A stretch of DNA of 64,000 nt from Curtobacterium luteum (lineage in GTDB: Bacteria; Actinomycetota; Actinomycetes; Actinomycetales; Microbacteriaceae): positions 32,210 to 96,209 of the forward strand of contig NZ_LDQC01000022.1 of NCBI RefSeq assembly GCF_001475545.1. The letters run 5' to 3'. The notes under the pieces are model-generated. The model did no database searches. It had not been told where the DNA came from and worked only from the letters and a program-made list of their open reading frames with translations. A program made the translations under genes and the position numbers. This document shows, piece by piece, positions 1 to 10,769 of the stretch (within the stretch, counting starts at the first letter, position 1; each line of letters begins with the position of its first letter).

Positions 1-956
1 ACGCGCCGCCGCCCTCCACCTACGCCAGCGCCGTGAACGCCGTCCTGCGCGACCTGCGGATCGACGGGGACCGGGCCGCTCGCGTCCGGGAGTACACGGC
101 GCACCGTTCCGAGGACCTCTGCGGCGCGCCCGTCACCGTGCTCGATGCACACGGCCTCGACGAGGAGCACGTACCCGGCGACGAGGTCGTCTTCCCCCGC
201 GGCTACGGCCAGTACGCCCGTGCCCTCGCCGAGGGTCTCGACGTCCGGCCGTCCTCGGTGGTCCGGGCCGTGCGGCAGTCCCCGGACGGCGCGGTGGTCG
301 AACTCGCGGACGGCCGGGTCACCACCGCCGCCGAGGTCGTCGTCACGGTCCCGCTCGGTGTCCTGCAGGCAGGTGCCGTCATCTTCGAGCCCCCGCTCGC
401 CCCCGACGTCCTCGATGCGATGGGCCGGCTCGGGATGGGCGTCTACGACAAGGTGTTCCTCCGGTTCCCCGAGCGGTTCTGGGGCGACGACTGGGTCGTC
501 CGGCAGCAGGGACCGGCCGGGGTCGACTGGCACTCCTGGTACGACATGTCCCGGGTGACCGGCGAACCGGTGCTCGCGGCCCTCGTCGGTGGTGCCGGCG
601 CCCGGCGGATCGAGTCGCTGCCGGACGCGCTCGTCGTCGACGAGGGGCTCGAGGCGCTCCGTCGGATGTTCGGGTCATCGGTCCCCGAGCCCGATGCCGT
701 ACGCATCACCCGCTGGGCGGCGGACCCGTTCGCGCGGGGCTCGTACTCGTACCTGCACGTCGGGGCGTCACCCGATGACCACGACCTGCTCGGCTCGCGG
801 TGCGGCCGGGTGCAGCTCGCCGGGGAGGCCACGTGGGGCGACGACCCCGCGACCGTGCACGGGGCGCTGCTGTCCGGGCTGCGGGCGGCCGGGCGGTTGC
901 TCGGCCACGAGGTCGAGCCGCTGTCCCTCGCCGAACCGCTCCCCGCCTCACGCTGA
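1..956 (+). CDS. flavin-containing polyamine/amine oxidase, C-terminal part
   Basis: The reading frame is open to the left edge, so the N-terminal FAD-binding Rossmann segment is missing. About 317 residues are visible. The ending is typical of the FAD amine oxidase family: a W..DPFARGSYSY motif, then an AGEATWGDD segment and VHGALLSGLRAAGRLL, which contact the flavin. This suggests oxidation of a polyamine or another primary or secondary amine with release of H2O2. Its neighbours include agmatine-to-putrescine enzymes, so a polyamine substrate is reasonable but not proven. The Met-like start seen at base 33 is internal and not the true start. Confidence 0.85.
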   Translation, partial: APPPSTYASAVNAVLRDLRIDGDRAARVREYTAHRSEDLCGAPVTVLDAHGLDEEHVPGDEVVFPRGYGQYARALAEGLDVRPSSVVRAVRQSPDGAVVELADGRVTTAAEVVVTVPLGVLQAGAVIFEPPLAPDVLDAMGRLGMGVYDKVFLRFPERFWGDDWVVRQQGPAGVDWHSWYDMSRVTGEPVLAALVGGAGARRIESLPDALVVDEGLEALRRMFGSSVPEPDAVRITRWAADPFARGSYSYLHVGASPDDHDLLGSRCGRVQLAGEATWGDDPATVHGALLSGLRAAGRLLGHEVEPLSLAEPLPASR

Positions 957-1048
957 GTTCCGGGTTCACGCTCGGCGGGGTCCTGCGCTGAGAGGGTCCG
1001 CACGGGTCGCACGGCCGCCGAGCCGGGTCGCGGTGCCACACTCGACCC

Positions 1049-1702
1049 GTGACGTCGACGCGGCCCCTCCACCAGCACGAGCACCGCGCACCCGTCGCCG
1101 TCGCCGTGCTGGTCAACCTCGCGCTGAGCCTCCTCCTGCCCGACGAGGTGCTGTTCTTCCCCGCGTGGGTCGTGCCGCTGCTCGGTGTCCTGCTGCTCAC
1201 CCCGCTCATCGTGTTCAACCCGCGGCGACTCACCCGTGAGACCACCTGGTCCCGCTGGCTGTCCACGGGCCTCGCGGTGCTGCTCACCGTGGCGAACCAG
1301 CTCACCGTCGTGAAGACGATCGACCAGCTCCTGCACGGACACCCCGACGGCGGGGCAGTGCTGCTCACGGCCCTGCAGGTGTGGGTGAGCAGCATCATCG
1401 CGTTCGGGCTCGTGTACTGGGAACTCGACCGCGGTGGGCCGGTGGCGCGTCGCCGACCGCAGCTCTGGGCGAGCGACGAGGCCGACTTCCTGTTCCCGCA
1501 GGAGTCCGATCCGACCAAGGCGTCGTGGCGACCCGTCTACCTCGACTACCTCTACGTGGCGATGACGAACATGGTGGCGTTCAGCCCGACCGACACGATG
1601 CCGCTGACCGTCCGGGCGAAGATGATCATGGCCTACCAGGCGATCGGCGGCTTCATCCTGCTCGCACTGGTCATCTCCCGCGCGGTCAACATCATCTCCT
1701 GA
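1049..1702 (+). CDS. multi-pass membrane protein of unknown function
   Basis: 217 residues from a GTG start. There are four to five hydrophobic segments: roughly residues 14-30, 36-53, 68-85, 108-125 and a C-terminal one at 195-215. The C-terminal part has a conserved-looking stretch (YVAMTNMVAFSPTDTMPL) that reads like a re-entrant loop before the last helix, as in small pore-like membrane proteins. I do not recognise a named family with certainty. A CACACT hexamer sits 6 bases before the GTG, so the mRNA may be leaderless. The gene lies between an amine oxidase and the carbamoylputrescine amidase, so a transport or stress role linked to polyamines is possible but speculative. Confidence 0.75.
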   Translation: MTSTRPLHQHEHRAPVAVAVLVNLALSLLLPDEVLFFPAWVVPLLGVLLLTPLIVFNPRRLTRETTWSRWLSTGLAVLLTVANQLTVVKTIDQLLHGHPDGGAVLLTALQVWVSSIIAFGLVYWELDRGGPVARRRPQLWASDEADFLFPQESDPTKASWRPVYLDYLYVAMTNMVAFSPTDTMPLTVRAKMIMAYQAIGGFILLALVISRAVNIIS

Positions 1703-1706
1703 CCCC

Positions 1707-1741
1707 TTGTGCTTGTTGATCGCATGGTCAACAATGACGGC
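1707..1741 (+). promoter_or_regulatory. aguB promoter with overlapping palindromic operator
   Basis: TTGTGC (1707-1712), a 17-base spacer and AACAAT (1730-1735) form a plausible vegetative promoter. The ATG at 1742 lies 6 bases after the -10 element, as in leaderless transcripts. An inverted repeat with arms TTGTTGATC (1713-1721) and GGTCAACAA (1726-1734), 8 of 9 bases complementary, fills the spacer and the -10 element. Its position is what one expects of a repressor operator. The arm sequence is reminiscent of GntR-family sites, but no cognate regulator is assigned. Confidence 0.5.
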
Positions 1742-2794
1742 ATGGACGTGATCACCGCCGCAGACCAGCCGTCTCCCCTCCGCGAGGACGCCGGATCCGC
1801 CCGTCGCCGGGTCCGCGTCGCCCTCGTCCAGACCCGCTGGCACGAGGACCCCGACGAGCACGAGCGTGCACTCGCCGACGGGATCGCCTCCGCGGCGGCG
1901 AACGGAGCCGCCGCCGTCTTCCTGCAGGAGCTCACGCTCTCCCGGTACCCCGGTGACGTGCCGGCCGACGGAGTGCCGAAGGACGGGGCGGAGTCGCTCG
2001 TGGACGGTCCGACCGTGACCTTCGCCCGCGACCAGGCCCGGCGCCACGGCGTGTTCGTGCACGCATCGCTGTACGAGCGACCTGCCGACGACGACCAGCC
2101 GGACGACCCCCGCGGCTACAACACAGCGGTGCTCGTCGGCCCCGACGGCTCCCTCGTCGGACGGACGCGCAAGACCCACATCCCGATCAGCGCCGGCTAC
2201 CACGAAGACACCTACTTCCGGCCGGGCCCCGCCGATGACGCGTTCCCCGTGTACGACCCCGAAGGCCTCGGCGTGCGGGTCGGTCTGCCGACGTGCTGGG
2301 ACGAGTGGTTCCCCGAGGTCGCGCGGTCCTACGGGCTCGCCGGCGCGGAGGTCCTCGCCTACCCGACCGCGATCGGCTCCGAGCCGACCTTCCCCGACTT
2401 CGACACCGCTCCGATCTGGCGGCAGGTCATCGTCGCGAACGGCATCACCGCCGGACAGTTCATGGTCGTGCCGAACCGCTGGGGCGACGAGGGCGCGATC
2501 ACGTTCTACGGCTCGTCGTTCATCTCCGACCCCTTCGGCCGGGTGCTCGTCGAGGCTCCGCGCGACACGGACTCCGTGCTCGTGGCCGACCTCGACCTCG
2601 ACGCCAGGACCGAGTGGCTGCGGCTCTTCCCGTTCTACGTGACCCGGCGCCCCGACCTCTACGCAGCCCTGACCGTACCCGTCGACCGCCTGCGCGACGG
2701 GTACGGCGCTGACGAGGCGATCCGTGCCTCCCTGGCGAACACCACTGCCCCGCACCGGGCCGACGGCCCGCAGACCGCGGCGGCACGCGCGTGA
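1742..2794 (+). CDS. aguB: N-carbamoylputrescine amidase (nitrilase superfamily)
   Basis: 350 residues. Hydrolyses N-carbamoylputrescine to putrescine, CO2 and ammonia, the second step after agmatine deiminase. The nitrilase Glu-Lys-Cys triad is visible: E63 in FLQELTLSRYPG, K144 in RTRKTHIPIS and C185 in LPTCWDEWFPE. A longer reading frame begins at a GTG at 1709, but that codon lies inside the apparent promoter, so the ATG at 1742 is preferred. The stop overlaps the start of the agmatine deiminase gene by four bases (GTGA), so the two are co-translated. The assignment is strong from motif plus neighbour. Confidence 0.9.
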   Translation: MDVITAADQPSPLREDAGSARRRVRVALVQTRWHEDPDEHERALADGIASAAANGAAAVFLQELTLSRYPGDVPADGVPKDGAESLVDGPTVTFARDQARRHGVFVHASLYERPADDDQPDDPRGYNTAVLVGPDGSLVGRTRKTHIPISAGYHEDTYFRPGPADDAFPVYDPEGLGVRVGLPTCWDEWFPEVARSYGLAGAEVLAYPTAIGSEPTFPDFDTAPIWRQVIVANGITAGQFMVVPNRWGDEGAITFYGSSFISDPFGRVLVEAPRDTDSVLVADLDLDARTEWLRLFPFYVTRRPDLYAALTVPVDRLRDGYGADEAIRASLANTTAPHRADGPQTAAARA

Positions 2795-3807
2795 CCTGGC
2801 GGATGCCGGCGGAGACGGCACCACAGGACCGCACCTGGATGGCGTTCCCCCGGCCGGGCTCGACCCTCGGCGACGACGCGGCGAGCGCCGAGGCTGCTCG
2901 CACCGCGTGGGCGACGACGGCGAACACCATCGCGGAGCACCAGCCCGTCACGGTCGTCGTCGACCCGGTCGCCCGGGCGGACGCCGCACGCCTGCTCTCG
3001 AGAGAGGTCGACGTCCTCGAGGCGCCGCTCGACGACTTCTGGATGCGGGACATCGGGCCGACGTTCGTGCGCGACGACGACGGACGACTCGGTGCGGTGG
3101 ACTGGGTGTTCAACGGATGGGGCGCGAACGCGTGGTCGACCTGGACCCGTGATTCGCAGATCGCCGCCACGGTCGCCGAGGCCGCCGGGGCCGAACGGAT
3201 CCCGTCGCTCCTCGTGAACGAGGGCGGGGCGATCCACGTCGACGGTCGGGGCACGGTGCTGGTGACCGAGACCGTGCAGCTCGATCCGCGGCGGAACCCG
3301 TACGCCGACCACGCCCGCGTCGAGGAGGAACTCGCACGGACCATCGGCGCGTCCGAGGTCGTGTGGCTCCCGCGTGGACTGACCCGCGACTACGACGGGC
3401 TCGGGACCCGTGGACACGTGGACATGGTGGCGACCTTCGCTGCGCCGGACGTCCTGCTCCTGCACGCACAGCCGGATGCCGCCCACCCGGACCACTTGGT
3501 CATGCCGCAGGTCCGGGCAGCGCTCGAACGCGTGACGGACGCCACGGTCGTCGAGCTCCCGGCCCCGGCGACGCTCGCCGACGACGACGGTCCGGTGGAC
3601 TGGAACTACGTCAACCACGTCGTGGTGAACGGCGCCGTGATCGCGTGTTCCTTCGGTGAGCCCGCGGCCGACGACCGGGCCCGCGGGATCCTCGCGGACG
3701 TCTACCCGGGGCGGGAGGTGCGGTCGGTGGACGCGCGCGAGGTGTTCGCGCGCGGAGGCGGGCTGCACTGCATCACGCAGCAGCAGCCGAGCGCTGGCCC
3801 GCACTGA
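2791..3807 (+). CDS. aguA: agmatine deiminase
   Basis: 338 residues, GTG start overlapping the aguB stop. Converts agmatine to N-carbamoylputrescine and ammonia in the cytoplasm. It belongs to the PPAD / guanidino-modifying fold. Characteristic segments are FWMRDIGPTFV near residue 80, the acidic NEGGAIHVDG segment, TRGHVDM with the catalytic His near residue 208, and the C-terminal GGGLHCITQQ carrying the catalytic Cys (about residue 327). Length is slightly short of the usual 340-370. With aguB it makes a two-gene agmatine-to-putrescine operon. No arginine decarboxylase is in the window, so agmatine is probably imported. Confidence 0.93.
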   Translation: MTWRMPAETAPQDRTWMAFPRPGSTLGDDAASAEAARTAWATTANTIAEHQPVTVVVDPVARADAARLLSREVDVLEAPLDDFWMRDIGPTFVRDDDGRLGAVDWVFNGWGANAWSTWTRDSQIAATVAEAAGAERIPSLLVNEGGAIHVDGRGTVLVTETVQLDPRRNPYADHARVEEELARTIGASEVVWLPRGLTRDYDGLGTRGHVDMVATFAAPDVLLLHAQPDAAHPDHLVMPQVRAALERVTDATVVELPAPATLADDDGPVDWNYVNHVVVNGAVIACSFGEPAADDRARGILADVYPGREVRSVDAREVFARGGGLHCITQQQPSAGPH

Positions 3808-3840
3808 CGCGGCTGCACGTGGGCGCCGCGGGCGCCGCGG

Positions 3841-4989
3841 TCAGTCGCCGGACGGCGCCAGCCCGATCCGCGACTGCATCCACGCGAGCCCCGCGGCGAG
3901 CGCAGCCCGTGCGGTCGTCCAGTTGTGTCGGTCCCCCGGCACCTCCCACGTCGCGACGTGCATCCCGGCTGCCTTCGCCCGCGCGGCCTGGACCGGCATG
4001 ACCGGCCCGTACGTCGAGTCCAGTCGCCCGACCGCGAAGAACGCGTTCGTGTCCCGGTACGGTGCGTTCGCCCGCATCAGCGCCGACGGCTGCGCGGCCA
4101 GGTACGCGGCCCGGCTGCCCGCGAAGCCGTCAGCGATCGTCTTCGCCTCGCTGCCGAGCGTCGGGCCGTCCTCGCCGGAGACGTCGATGATGTTGCCGAA
4201 CCGCGCAGGGTCACCGGCACCGAGCTGGATCGCGCACGTCCCGCCCTGGGAGAACCCACCGATCGTCCACGCCGTCGCAGCGGTCTGCACCTTGAGGTGA
4301 CTCGTGATCCAGGCGGGGACGTCCTTCGTCAGGTAGGTCCGGCTGTTCCCGAGCTTCCCGTCGACGCACATCGGGTTCGCTGACTGCGGGCCGAGCTGGT
4401 CGGGCACGACGACGATCGGCGCGAGCCCCCGGTCGACAGTGGCGAGGGCGTCCATCGTCTGCTCGACGTGCCCTCCGCTCTGCACGTCGTTCGGTCCCGC
4501 GCCCTTGGACTGCCCGGAGAGGAGCACGTCCACCGGCAGGTGCGGCGGGTCGGCGGTGAGGGCTGCCGGCGGCAGGTAGACCAGGGCCTGTCGGGCCGCG
4601 AAGTGTGACGTCGTCGCGGGGATCGTCTCGTGCAGCAGGCGCCCCTGGTCCGGCATGCCGGTGGGCGCCGTCCACGAGGTCGCGAGGTCGACACTGCCCG
4701 GCGCGGTCGAGCCGCCGGGTGCCTCGCTGGCGGGGATGCCGAGCGACGAGGTCGGCACCGGGGTGTACGTGGGCACGGGTCGCGGGGAGGACTGTGTCGA
4801 CGTGGCCGACGCGCTCTGCCCACCAGCTGCTGCCGACGTTGCCTGCCCACCGGCCGCTGCCGTGGCGTGGCTCGCGCTCCACCCGCCGAGCCCTCCGACG
4901 ACCAGTCCGACGACGAGTCCCCCCGCGAGTCCACCGGCGAGCAGGGCTCCACCGCGTCGTTGCCGGGGGGTGCTGGGTGTGCGTGCCAT
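3841..4989 (-). CDS. secreted or membrane-anchored alpha/beta-hydrolase (esterase family)
   Basis: 382 residues. The start is ATG at 4989 because the sequence before it is not protein-like and a basic N-terminus followed by a hydrophobic segment (residues about 13-38) begins there. A Ser/Thr/Ala/Gln-rich low-complexity linker follows to about residue 90. The catalytic domain has the nucleophile elbow GGFSQGG and a C-terminal PGDRHNW segment that could supply the catalytic His, as in esterase D / PHB-depolymerase-like enzymes that act outside the cell. It is convergent with aguA and divergent from the APC permease. Substrate unknown. Confidence 0.8.
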   Translation of the reverse strand: MARTPSTPRQRRGGALLAGGLAGGLVVGLVVGGLGGWSASHATAAAGGQATSAAAGGQSASATSTQSSPRPVPTYTPVPTSSLGIPASEAPGGSTAPGSVDLATSWTAPTGMPDQGRLLHETIPATTSHFAARQALVYLPPAALTADPPHLPVDVLLSGQSKGAGPNDVQSGGHVEQTMDALATVDRGLAPIVVVPDQLGPQSANPMCVDGKLGNSRTYLTKDVPAWITSHLKVQTAATAWTIGGFSQGGTCAIQLGAGDPARFGNIIDVSGEDGPTLGSEAKTIADGFAGSRAAYLAAQPSALMRANAPYRDTNAFFAVGRLDSTYGPVMPVQAARAKAAGMHVATWEVPGDRHNWTTARAALAAGLAWMQSRIGLAPSGD

Positions 4990-5323
4990 CGGTCGTCCTC
5001 GTCCTGCGTGCGCTCTCGTCGGAGGTGCTCTCCGGCCGCGAGCGTAGGGACCGGGTCCGGGAACTCGCTGCCGTCCGGCGCCGGTCGGCTGAGCGTCCTC
5101 CCCACCCGTCCACAGCGACCGTCGGGCGTCCTCTGTGCAAGCGACATGACGTACAACCGGTCTCGGATCCGTGTACTCCACGGCGAGTCCGGCGCGCTGG
5201 TGACCATCGGTATCGTCTGCGCACCGGCCCACCCGCACGGGTGTCCCGGTACCCGTACCGGTCGGGGCACCGTCGCCCTGGCCCCGGCCCCGCGGCAGTG
5301 CCGCGAGCAGGAGGGAACGACCC
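4990..5323. other. intergenic region between esterase and permease
   Basis: 334 bases separating two divergent genes, so it must hold promoters for both. The clearest candidate for the permease is TATCGT at 5211-5216, without a good -35 element. A ribosome binding site AGGAGGGA (about 5308-5315) precedes the permease start. No coding region or convincing structured RNA was seen. Confidence 0.4.
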
Positions 5324-6739
5324 TTGGCAACACCGACCCTCGCCACAGCGGCGTCCGGCACGACCCCTCGCGGCGGTTCCCTGAAGCGGAGCCTGGGCCT
5401 CTGGGCCATCGTCGGACTCGGGCTGGGCTACATGACCCCGACGGTCGTGTTCGACACGTTCGGCATCGTGTCCGACGAGACGAACGGTGCCGTGCCGAGC
5501 GCGTACGTCATCGCGCTCGTGATCATGCTCCTGACCGCGGTGAGCTACGGGAAGATGGTGCGGGTCTACCCGGCTGCCGGTTCGGCGTACACGTACGTGC
5601 GCGAGTCGATCCATCCCAACGCCGGCTTCATGGTGGGCTGGGCCTCCCTGCTCGACTACCTGCTGCTGCCGATGGTCAACGCGCTCATCATCCGGCTGTA
5701 CCTCGAGCAGGTGTTCCCCGCGCTGCCGGCTTGGGTGACGGTCGTCGTGTACACGGTCTTCGTCACGACCGTGATCTGCCTGTCCATGCGCGGCACCTCG
5801 AACCTCAACATGGTCCTGCTCGTCGGCGCGATCCTCGCGATGATCGCGTTCGTCGTGTTCGCGGTGATCGAGCTCGTGCGCGGGGCCGGCGCGGGCACGG
5901 TCGTCAGCACCGAACCGTTCGTGCACGACGGTGTGACGATGACCGCGCTGCTCACAGGGGCCACCGTCGTCTGCTTCTCCTTCATCGGGTTCGACGCCGT
6001 GACGATGTACACGGAGGAGGCGAAGAGCATCCGGATCATGCCGAAGGCGATCCTGCTCACGGTCCTGCTCGGCGGCCTGATCTTCCTGGTGTCCGCGTAC
6101 TTCGCACAGCTCCGCTTCCCGACGAACGCGCCGTTCGGGGAGTTCACCGACGACCCGCTGCCGCAGATCGGCCTGCTCGTGGGCGGTCCGGTCTTCCAGG
6201 CGATCCTCGTCGCCGCGGGCTTCGTCGCCGCCCTGGCGTCCGGCCTGGCATCCCACGCGAGCGTCGCACGCATGCTGCTCGTGATGGGCCGCAACAACGT
6301 CCTGCCGAAGAGGGTCTTCGGCTACGTCAGCCCGAAGACGCGCACGCCGATCCCGAACATCGTCATCGTCGGCGCGGTCACGCTCCTCGCGATGACCTTC
6401 TCGCTCGACACGATCTCGGCCTACATCAACTTCGGCGCCCTCATCGCGTTCACCTTCGTCAACCTGACCGTCATCGTGCACTTCGCCTGGCGCCAGGGCC
6501 GTCGGCACACCGCCCGCGACCGCTTCGCCTACATCGTGCTGCCAGGTGTCGCGATGCTCCTGACGGGTGTTCTCTGGTCTCAGCTGCACGCCGACGCGCT
6601 CATCGCCGGCGGGGTGTGGGCCGCGATCGGGTTCGTGTACCTGCTGGTCATCACGAAGGGGTTCCGGATCCAGCCCAGGGGCTTCGACGAGAACCAGCCC
6701 GTGACCGGCGTCAACAAGCAGCTGACCGACCAGGTCTGA
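5324..6739 (+). CDS. APC-superfamily amino acid / polyamine permease
   Basis: 471 residues, TTG start preceded by AGGAGGGA. About 12 hydrophobic helices are visible. The N-terminal LGLWAIVGLGLGYMTP segment is the substrate/Na+-site helix 1 of the amino acid-polyamine-organocation family, and FSFIGFDAVTMYTEEAK is the helix 6 region. Substrates in this family include putrescine, GABA and amino acids. The next gene is an aldehyde dehydrogenase 17 bases downstream, which together with aguAB suggests uptake of putrescine, agmatine or GABA. The precise substrate cannot be read from the sequence. Confidence 0.88.
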   Translation: MATPTLATAASGTTPRGGSLKRSLGLWAIVGLGLGYMTPTVVFDTFGIVSDETNGAVPSAYVIALVIMLLTAVSYGKMVRVYPAAGSAYTYVRESIHPNAGFMVGWASLLDYLLLPMVNALIIRLYLEQVFPALPAWVTVVVYTVFVTTVICLSMRGTSNLNMVLLVGAILAMIAFVVFAVIELVRGAGAGTVVSTEPFVHDGVTMTALLTGATVVCFSFIGFDAVTMYTEEAKSIRIMPKAILLTVLLGGLIFLVSAYFAQLRFPTNAPFGEFTDDPLPQIGLLVGGPVFQAILVAAGFVAALASGLASHASVARMLLVMGRNNVLPKRVFGYVSPKTRTPIPNIVIVGAVTLLAMTFSLDTISAYINFGALIAFTFVNLTVIVHFAWRQGRRHTARDRFAYIVLPGVAMLLTGVLWSQLHADALIAGGVWAAIGFVYLLVITKGFRIQPRGFDENQPVTGVNKQLTDQV

Positions 6740-6756
6740 ACCACACAGGAGACACG

Positions 6757-8139
6757 ATGAACGACACGGCCACCGTCTACGCGGTCACCGACCCGGCCAC
6801 CGGGAAGACCCTCGCCACGTTCCCGACCATCACCGACGACGAGCTCCGGCAGGCGATCACGACGGCCGACGAGACGCACGCGACCTGGGCCGGGTCCACC
6901 ACCGTGGCCGACCGAGCCGCACTCCTGCACCGCGTCGCCGAGCTCTACCGGGAACGCCGCGAGGACCTGGCGACGACGATCGTCCGCGAGATGGCGAAAC
7001 CGATCGACCAGGCCTACGGCGAGGTGGACTTCTGCGCCGACATCTACGACTACTACGCGGAGCACGCGGAGGAGTTCCTCGCCGACGAGCCGATCACCCT
7101 GGCGGAGGGCAGCGAGGGCAGCGCCTTCGTCCGCAAGTCCTCCGTCGGCGTGCTGCTCGGCATCATGCCGTGGAACTTCCCGGCGTACCAGATCGCCCGG
7201 TTCGCCGGCCCGAACCTCGTCATCGGCAACACGGTCCTGCTGAAGCACGCCCCGCAGTGCCCGGAGTCCGCGCTCGCGATCGAGGCGGTCTTCCACGACG
7301 CCGGGTTCCCCGCGGGCGCCTACACGAACGTCTTCGCCACGAACGAGCAGGTCGCCGAAGTCATCGCCGACCCGCGCGTGCAGGGGGTGTCCCTCACGGG
7401 CTCCGCCCGGGCCGGCGCCGCCGTCGCGGAGATCGCAGGCCGCAACCTCACGAAGGTCGTGCTCGAACTCGGCGGGTCGGACCCGTTCATCCTGCTCTCC
7501 ACCGACGACCTCGACACCGTGGTCGAGTCCGCCGTCGCGACCCGCCTGGAGGGCAACGGCCAGGTCTGCAACGCCGCGAAGCGCTTCCTCGTGGCCGACC
7601 ACCTGTACGACGACTTCCTCGCGAAGTTCACCGCTGCGATGTCCGCCGTCGAGCCGACCGACCCGAGCGTCTCCGGCGCCGAGCTCGGCCCGCTGTCCTC
7701 CCCGACCGCGGCCGACCGGCTCGAGGCGCAGCTGGCGGCCGCGAAGGAGCAGGGCGCGACGGTCGTCACCGGCGGGGAGCGCCGCGGCAACGCCTTCACG
7801 CCGACCGTGCTGACGGACGTCACGCCGGAGAACGACGCCTACCGCGAGGAGTTCTTCGGCCCCGTCGCGGCCGTGTACCGCGTCGCCGACGAGGACGCCG
7901 CGATCGAGCTCGCGAACGACACCCCGTTCGGCCTCGGCTCGTACCTCTTCACGACCGACCCGGACCAGGCGCTCCGGGTCGCCGACCGGATCGAGGCCGG
8001 CATGGTCTACGTCAACATCGTCGGCGCGGACAGCCCCGAGCTCCCGTTCGGCGGCGTCAAGGCGAGCGGCTTCGGGCGCGAGCTCGGCCCCTTCGGGGCC
8101 GACGAGTTCGTCAACAAGAAGCTCATCCGCATCGGCTGA
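6757..8139 (+). CDS. gabD: succinate-semialdehyde dehydrogenase-like aldehyde dehydrogenase
   Basis: 460 residues from ATG at 6757, with AGGAGACACG in front. Oxidises an aldehyde to the acid with NAD(P)+. Key segments are MPWNFPAYQI (cofactor site), SLTGSARAG, the general-base Glu in LELGGSDPF and the nucleophile Cys in GNGQVCNAAKRF. The short length and motif set match NAD(P)-dependent succinate-semialdehyde dehydrogenases. It is co-transcribed with the upstream permease. The window has a second aldehyde dehydrogenase (12403-13947). One may oxidise 4-aminobutanal and the other succinate semialdehyde, but which does which is not determined. Confidence 0.85.
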   Translation: MNDTATVYAVTDPATGKTLATFPTITDDELRQAITTADETHATWAGSTTVADRAALLHRVAELYRERREDLATTIVREMAKPIDQAYGEVDFCADIYDYYAEHAEEFLADEPITLAEGSEGSAFVRKSSVGVLLGIMPWNFPAYQIARFAGPNLVIGNTVLLKHAPQCPESALAIEAVFHDAGFPAGAYTNVFATNEQVAEVIADPRVQGVSLTGSARAGAAVAEIAGRNLTKVVLELGGSDPFILLSTDDLDTVVESAVATRLEGNGQVCNAAKRFLVADHLYDDFLAKFTAAMSAVEPTDPSVSGAELGPLSSPTAADRLEAQLAAAKEQGATVVTGGERRGNAFTPTVLTDVTPENDAYREEFFGPVAAVYRVADEDAAIELANDTPFGLGSYLFTTDPDQALRVADRIEAGMVYVNIVGADSPELPFGGVKASGFGRELGPFGADEFVNKKLIRIG

Positions 8140-8158
8140 CGGTCCGACCGGACCAGCA

Positions 8159-8204
8159 ACGGACGGGAGGCGCGGTGCCAGCCGGCACCGCGCCTCCCGT
8201 CCGT
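8159..8204. repeat. palindromic intergenic hairpin, copy 1
   Basis: Perfect inverted repeat with 21-base arms (core CGGGAGGCGCGGTGCC) and loop AGCC. It sits between two convergent genes and can act in either direction. No run of T follows on either strand, so it is not a canonical rho-independent terminator. It belongs to a four-member family in this window (also near 10976, 18348 and 48311). Confidence 0.85.
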
Positions 8205-8212
8205 CGTCCGGT

Positions 8213-10231
<2,019 letters not shown>

Positions 10232-10312
10232 GTCGTCCTTGTACCGGTCGGCCGCTGTGACCCGGGTCGGACGTCGTACCCCGGGCGCGTCGGCCGGCCC
10301 TAGGATCGGCTC

Positions 10313-10765
10313 GTGACCACCGGCGATCCTCGCTCCCGCCCCACCGTCGTGACCGCTGCAGTCGTGCTCTGGCTGGTGGTGTTCGCCGTGCAGACCGTTG
10401 CCCACACCGTCCGGATCGGCGCCGAGGCCCGCGGGTTCGGCCCCTGGTCCGTGGTGCCGATCGTCCTCGGGTTCGCCGTGCTCGGCTTCTTCGCCTTCGG
10501 GGCGCTGCGGCTCGCCCGCGGGTCGGGTCGTGCTCGCTTCTGGTTGGCCGTCCTCGGCGCGGTCTCCCTCATCGGGTCCTTCGCACCGCCGTACGGACTG
10601 ACCACGGCCGAGGGGATCGCCTCCACCATCGCCGCTGTGCTCCCGTACCTGCCGGGCGCACGCGGTTGGTTCCCGCCGCGGGTCCGCCGCGTCTCGCGAC
10701 CCGCTCAGCCACGGGTGGTCGGCTGGGACCCGGAGACCGGGGAACCGATCCGGGCGAGCGAGTGA
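10313..10765 (+). CDS. small membrane protein of unknown function
   Basis: 150 residues from a GTG start. Three to four hydrophobic segments (about residues 11-28, 43-66, 77-93 and a weak one near 105-118), then a short basic and polar tail. TAGGAT at 10301-10306 lies 6 bases before the GTG, which supports this start and a leaderless mRNA. Divergent from glgX. No family is recognised. Confidence 0.75.
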   Translation: MTTGDPRSRPTVVTAAVVLWLVVFAVQTVAHTVRIGAEARGFGPWSVVPIVLGFAVLGFFAFGALRLARGSGRARFWLAVLGAVSLIGSFAPPYGLTTAEGIASTIAAVLPYLPGARGWFPPRVRRVSRPAQPRVVGWDPETGEPIRASE

Positions 10766-10769
10766 CCGA

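Noticed and set aside
1709..1741. Upstream GTG start for aguB
   Set aside because: It lies within a probable promoter and operator and adds 11 residues before the ATG at 1742.
443..2824. Long antisense reading frame (793 residues) over the amine oxidase and aguB
   Set aside because: Composition is the mirror of well-supported genes, rich in Arg/Val/Gly/Asp, with no domain. High G+C produces such shadows.
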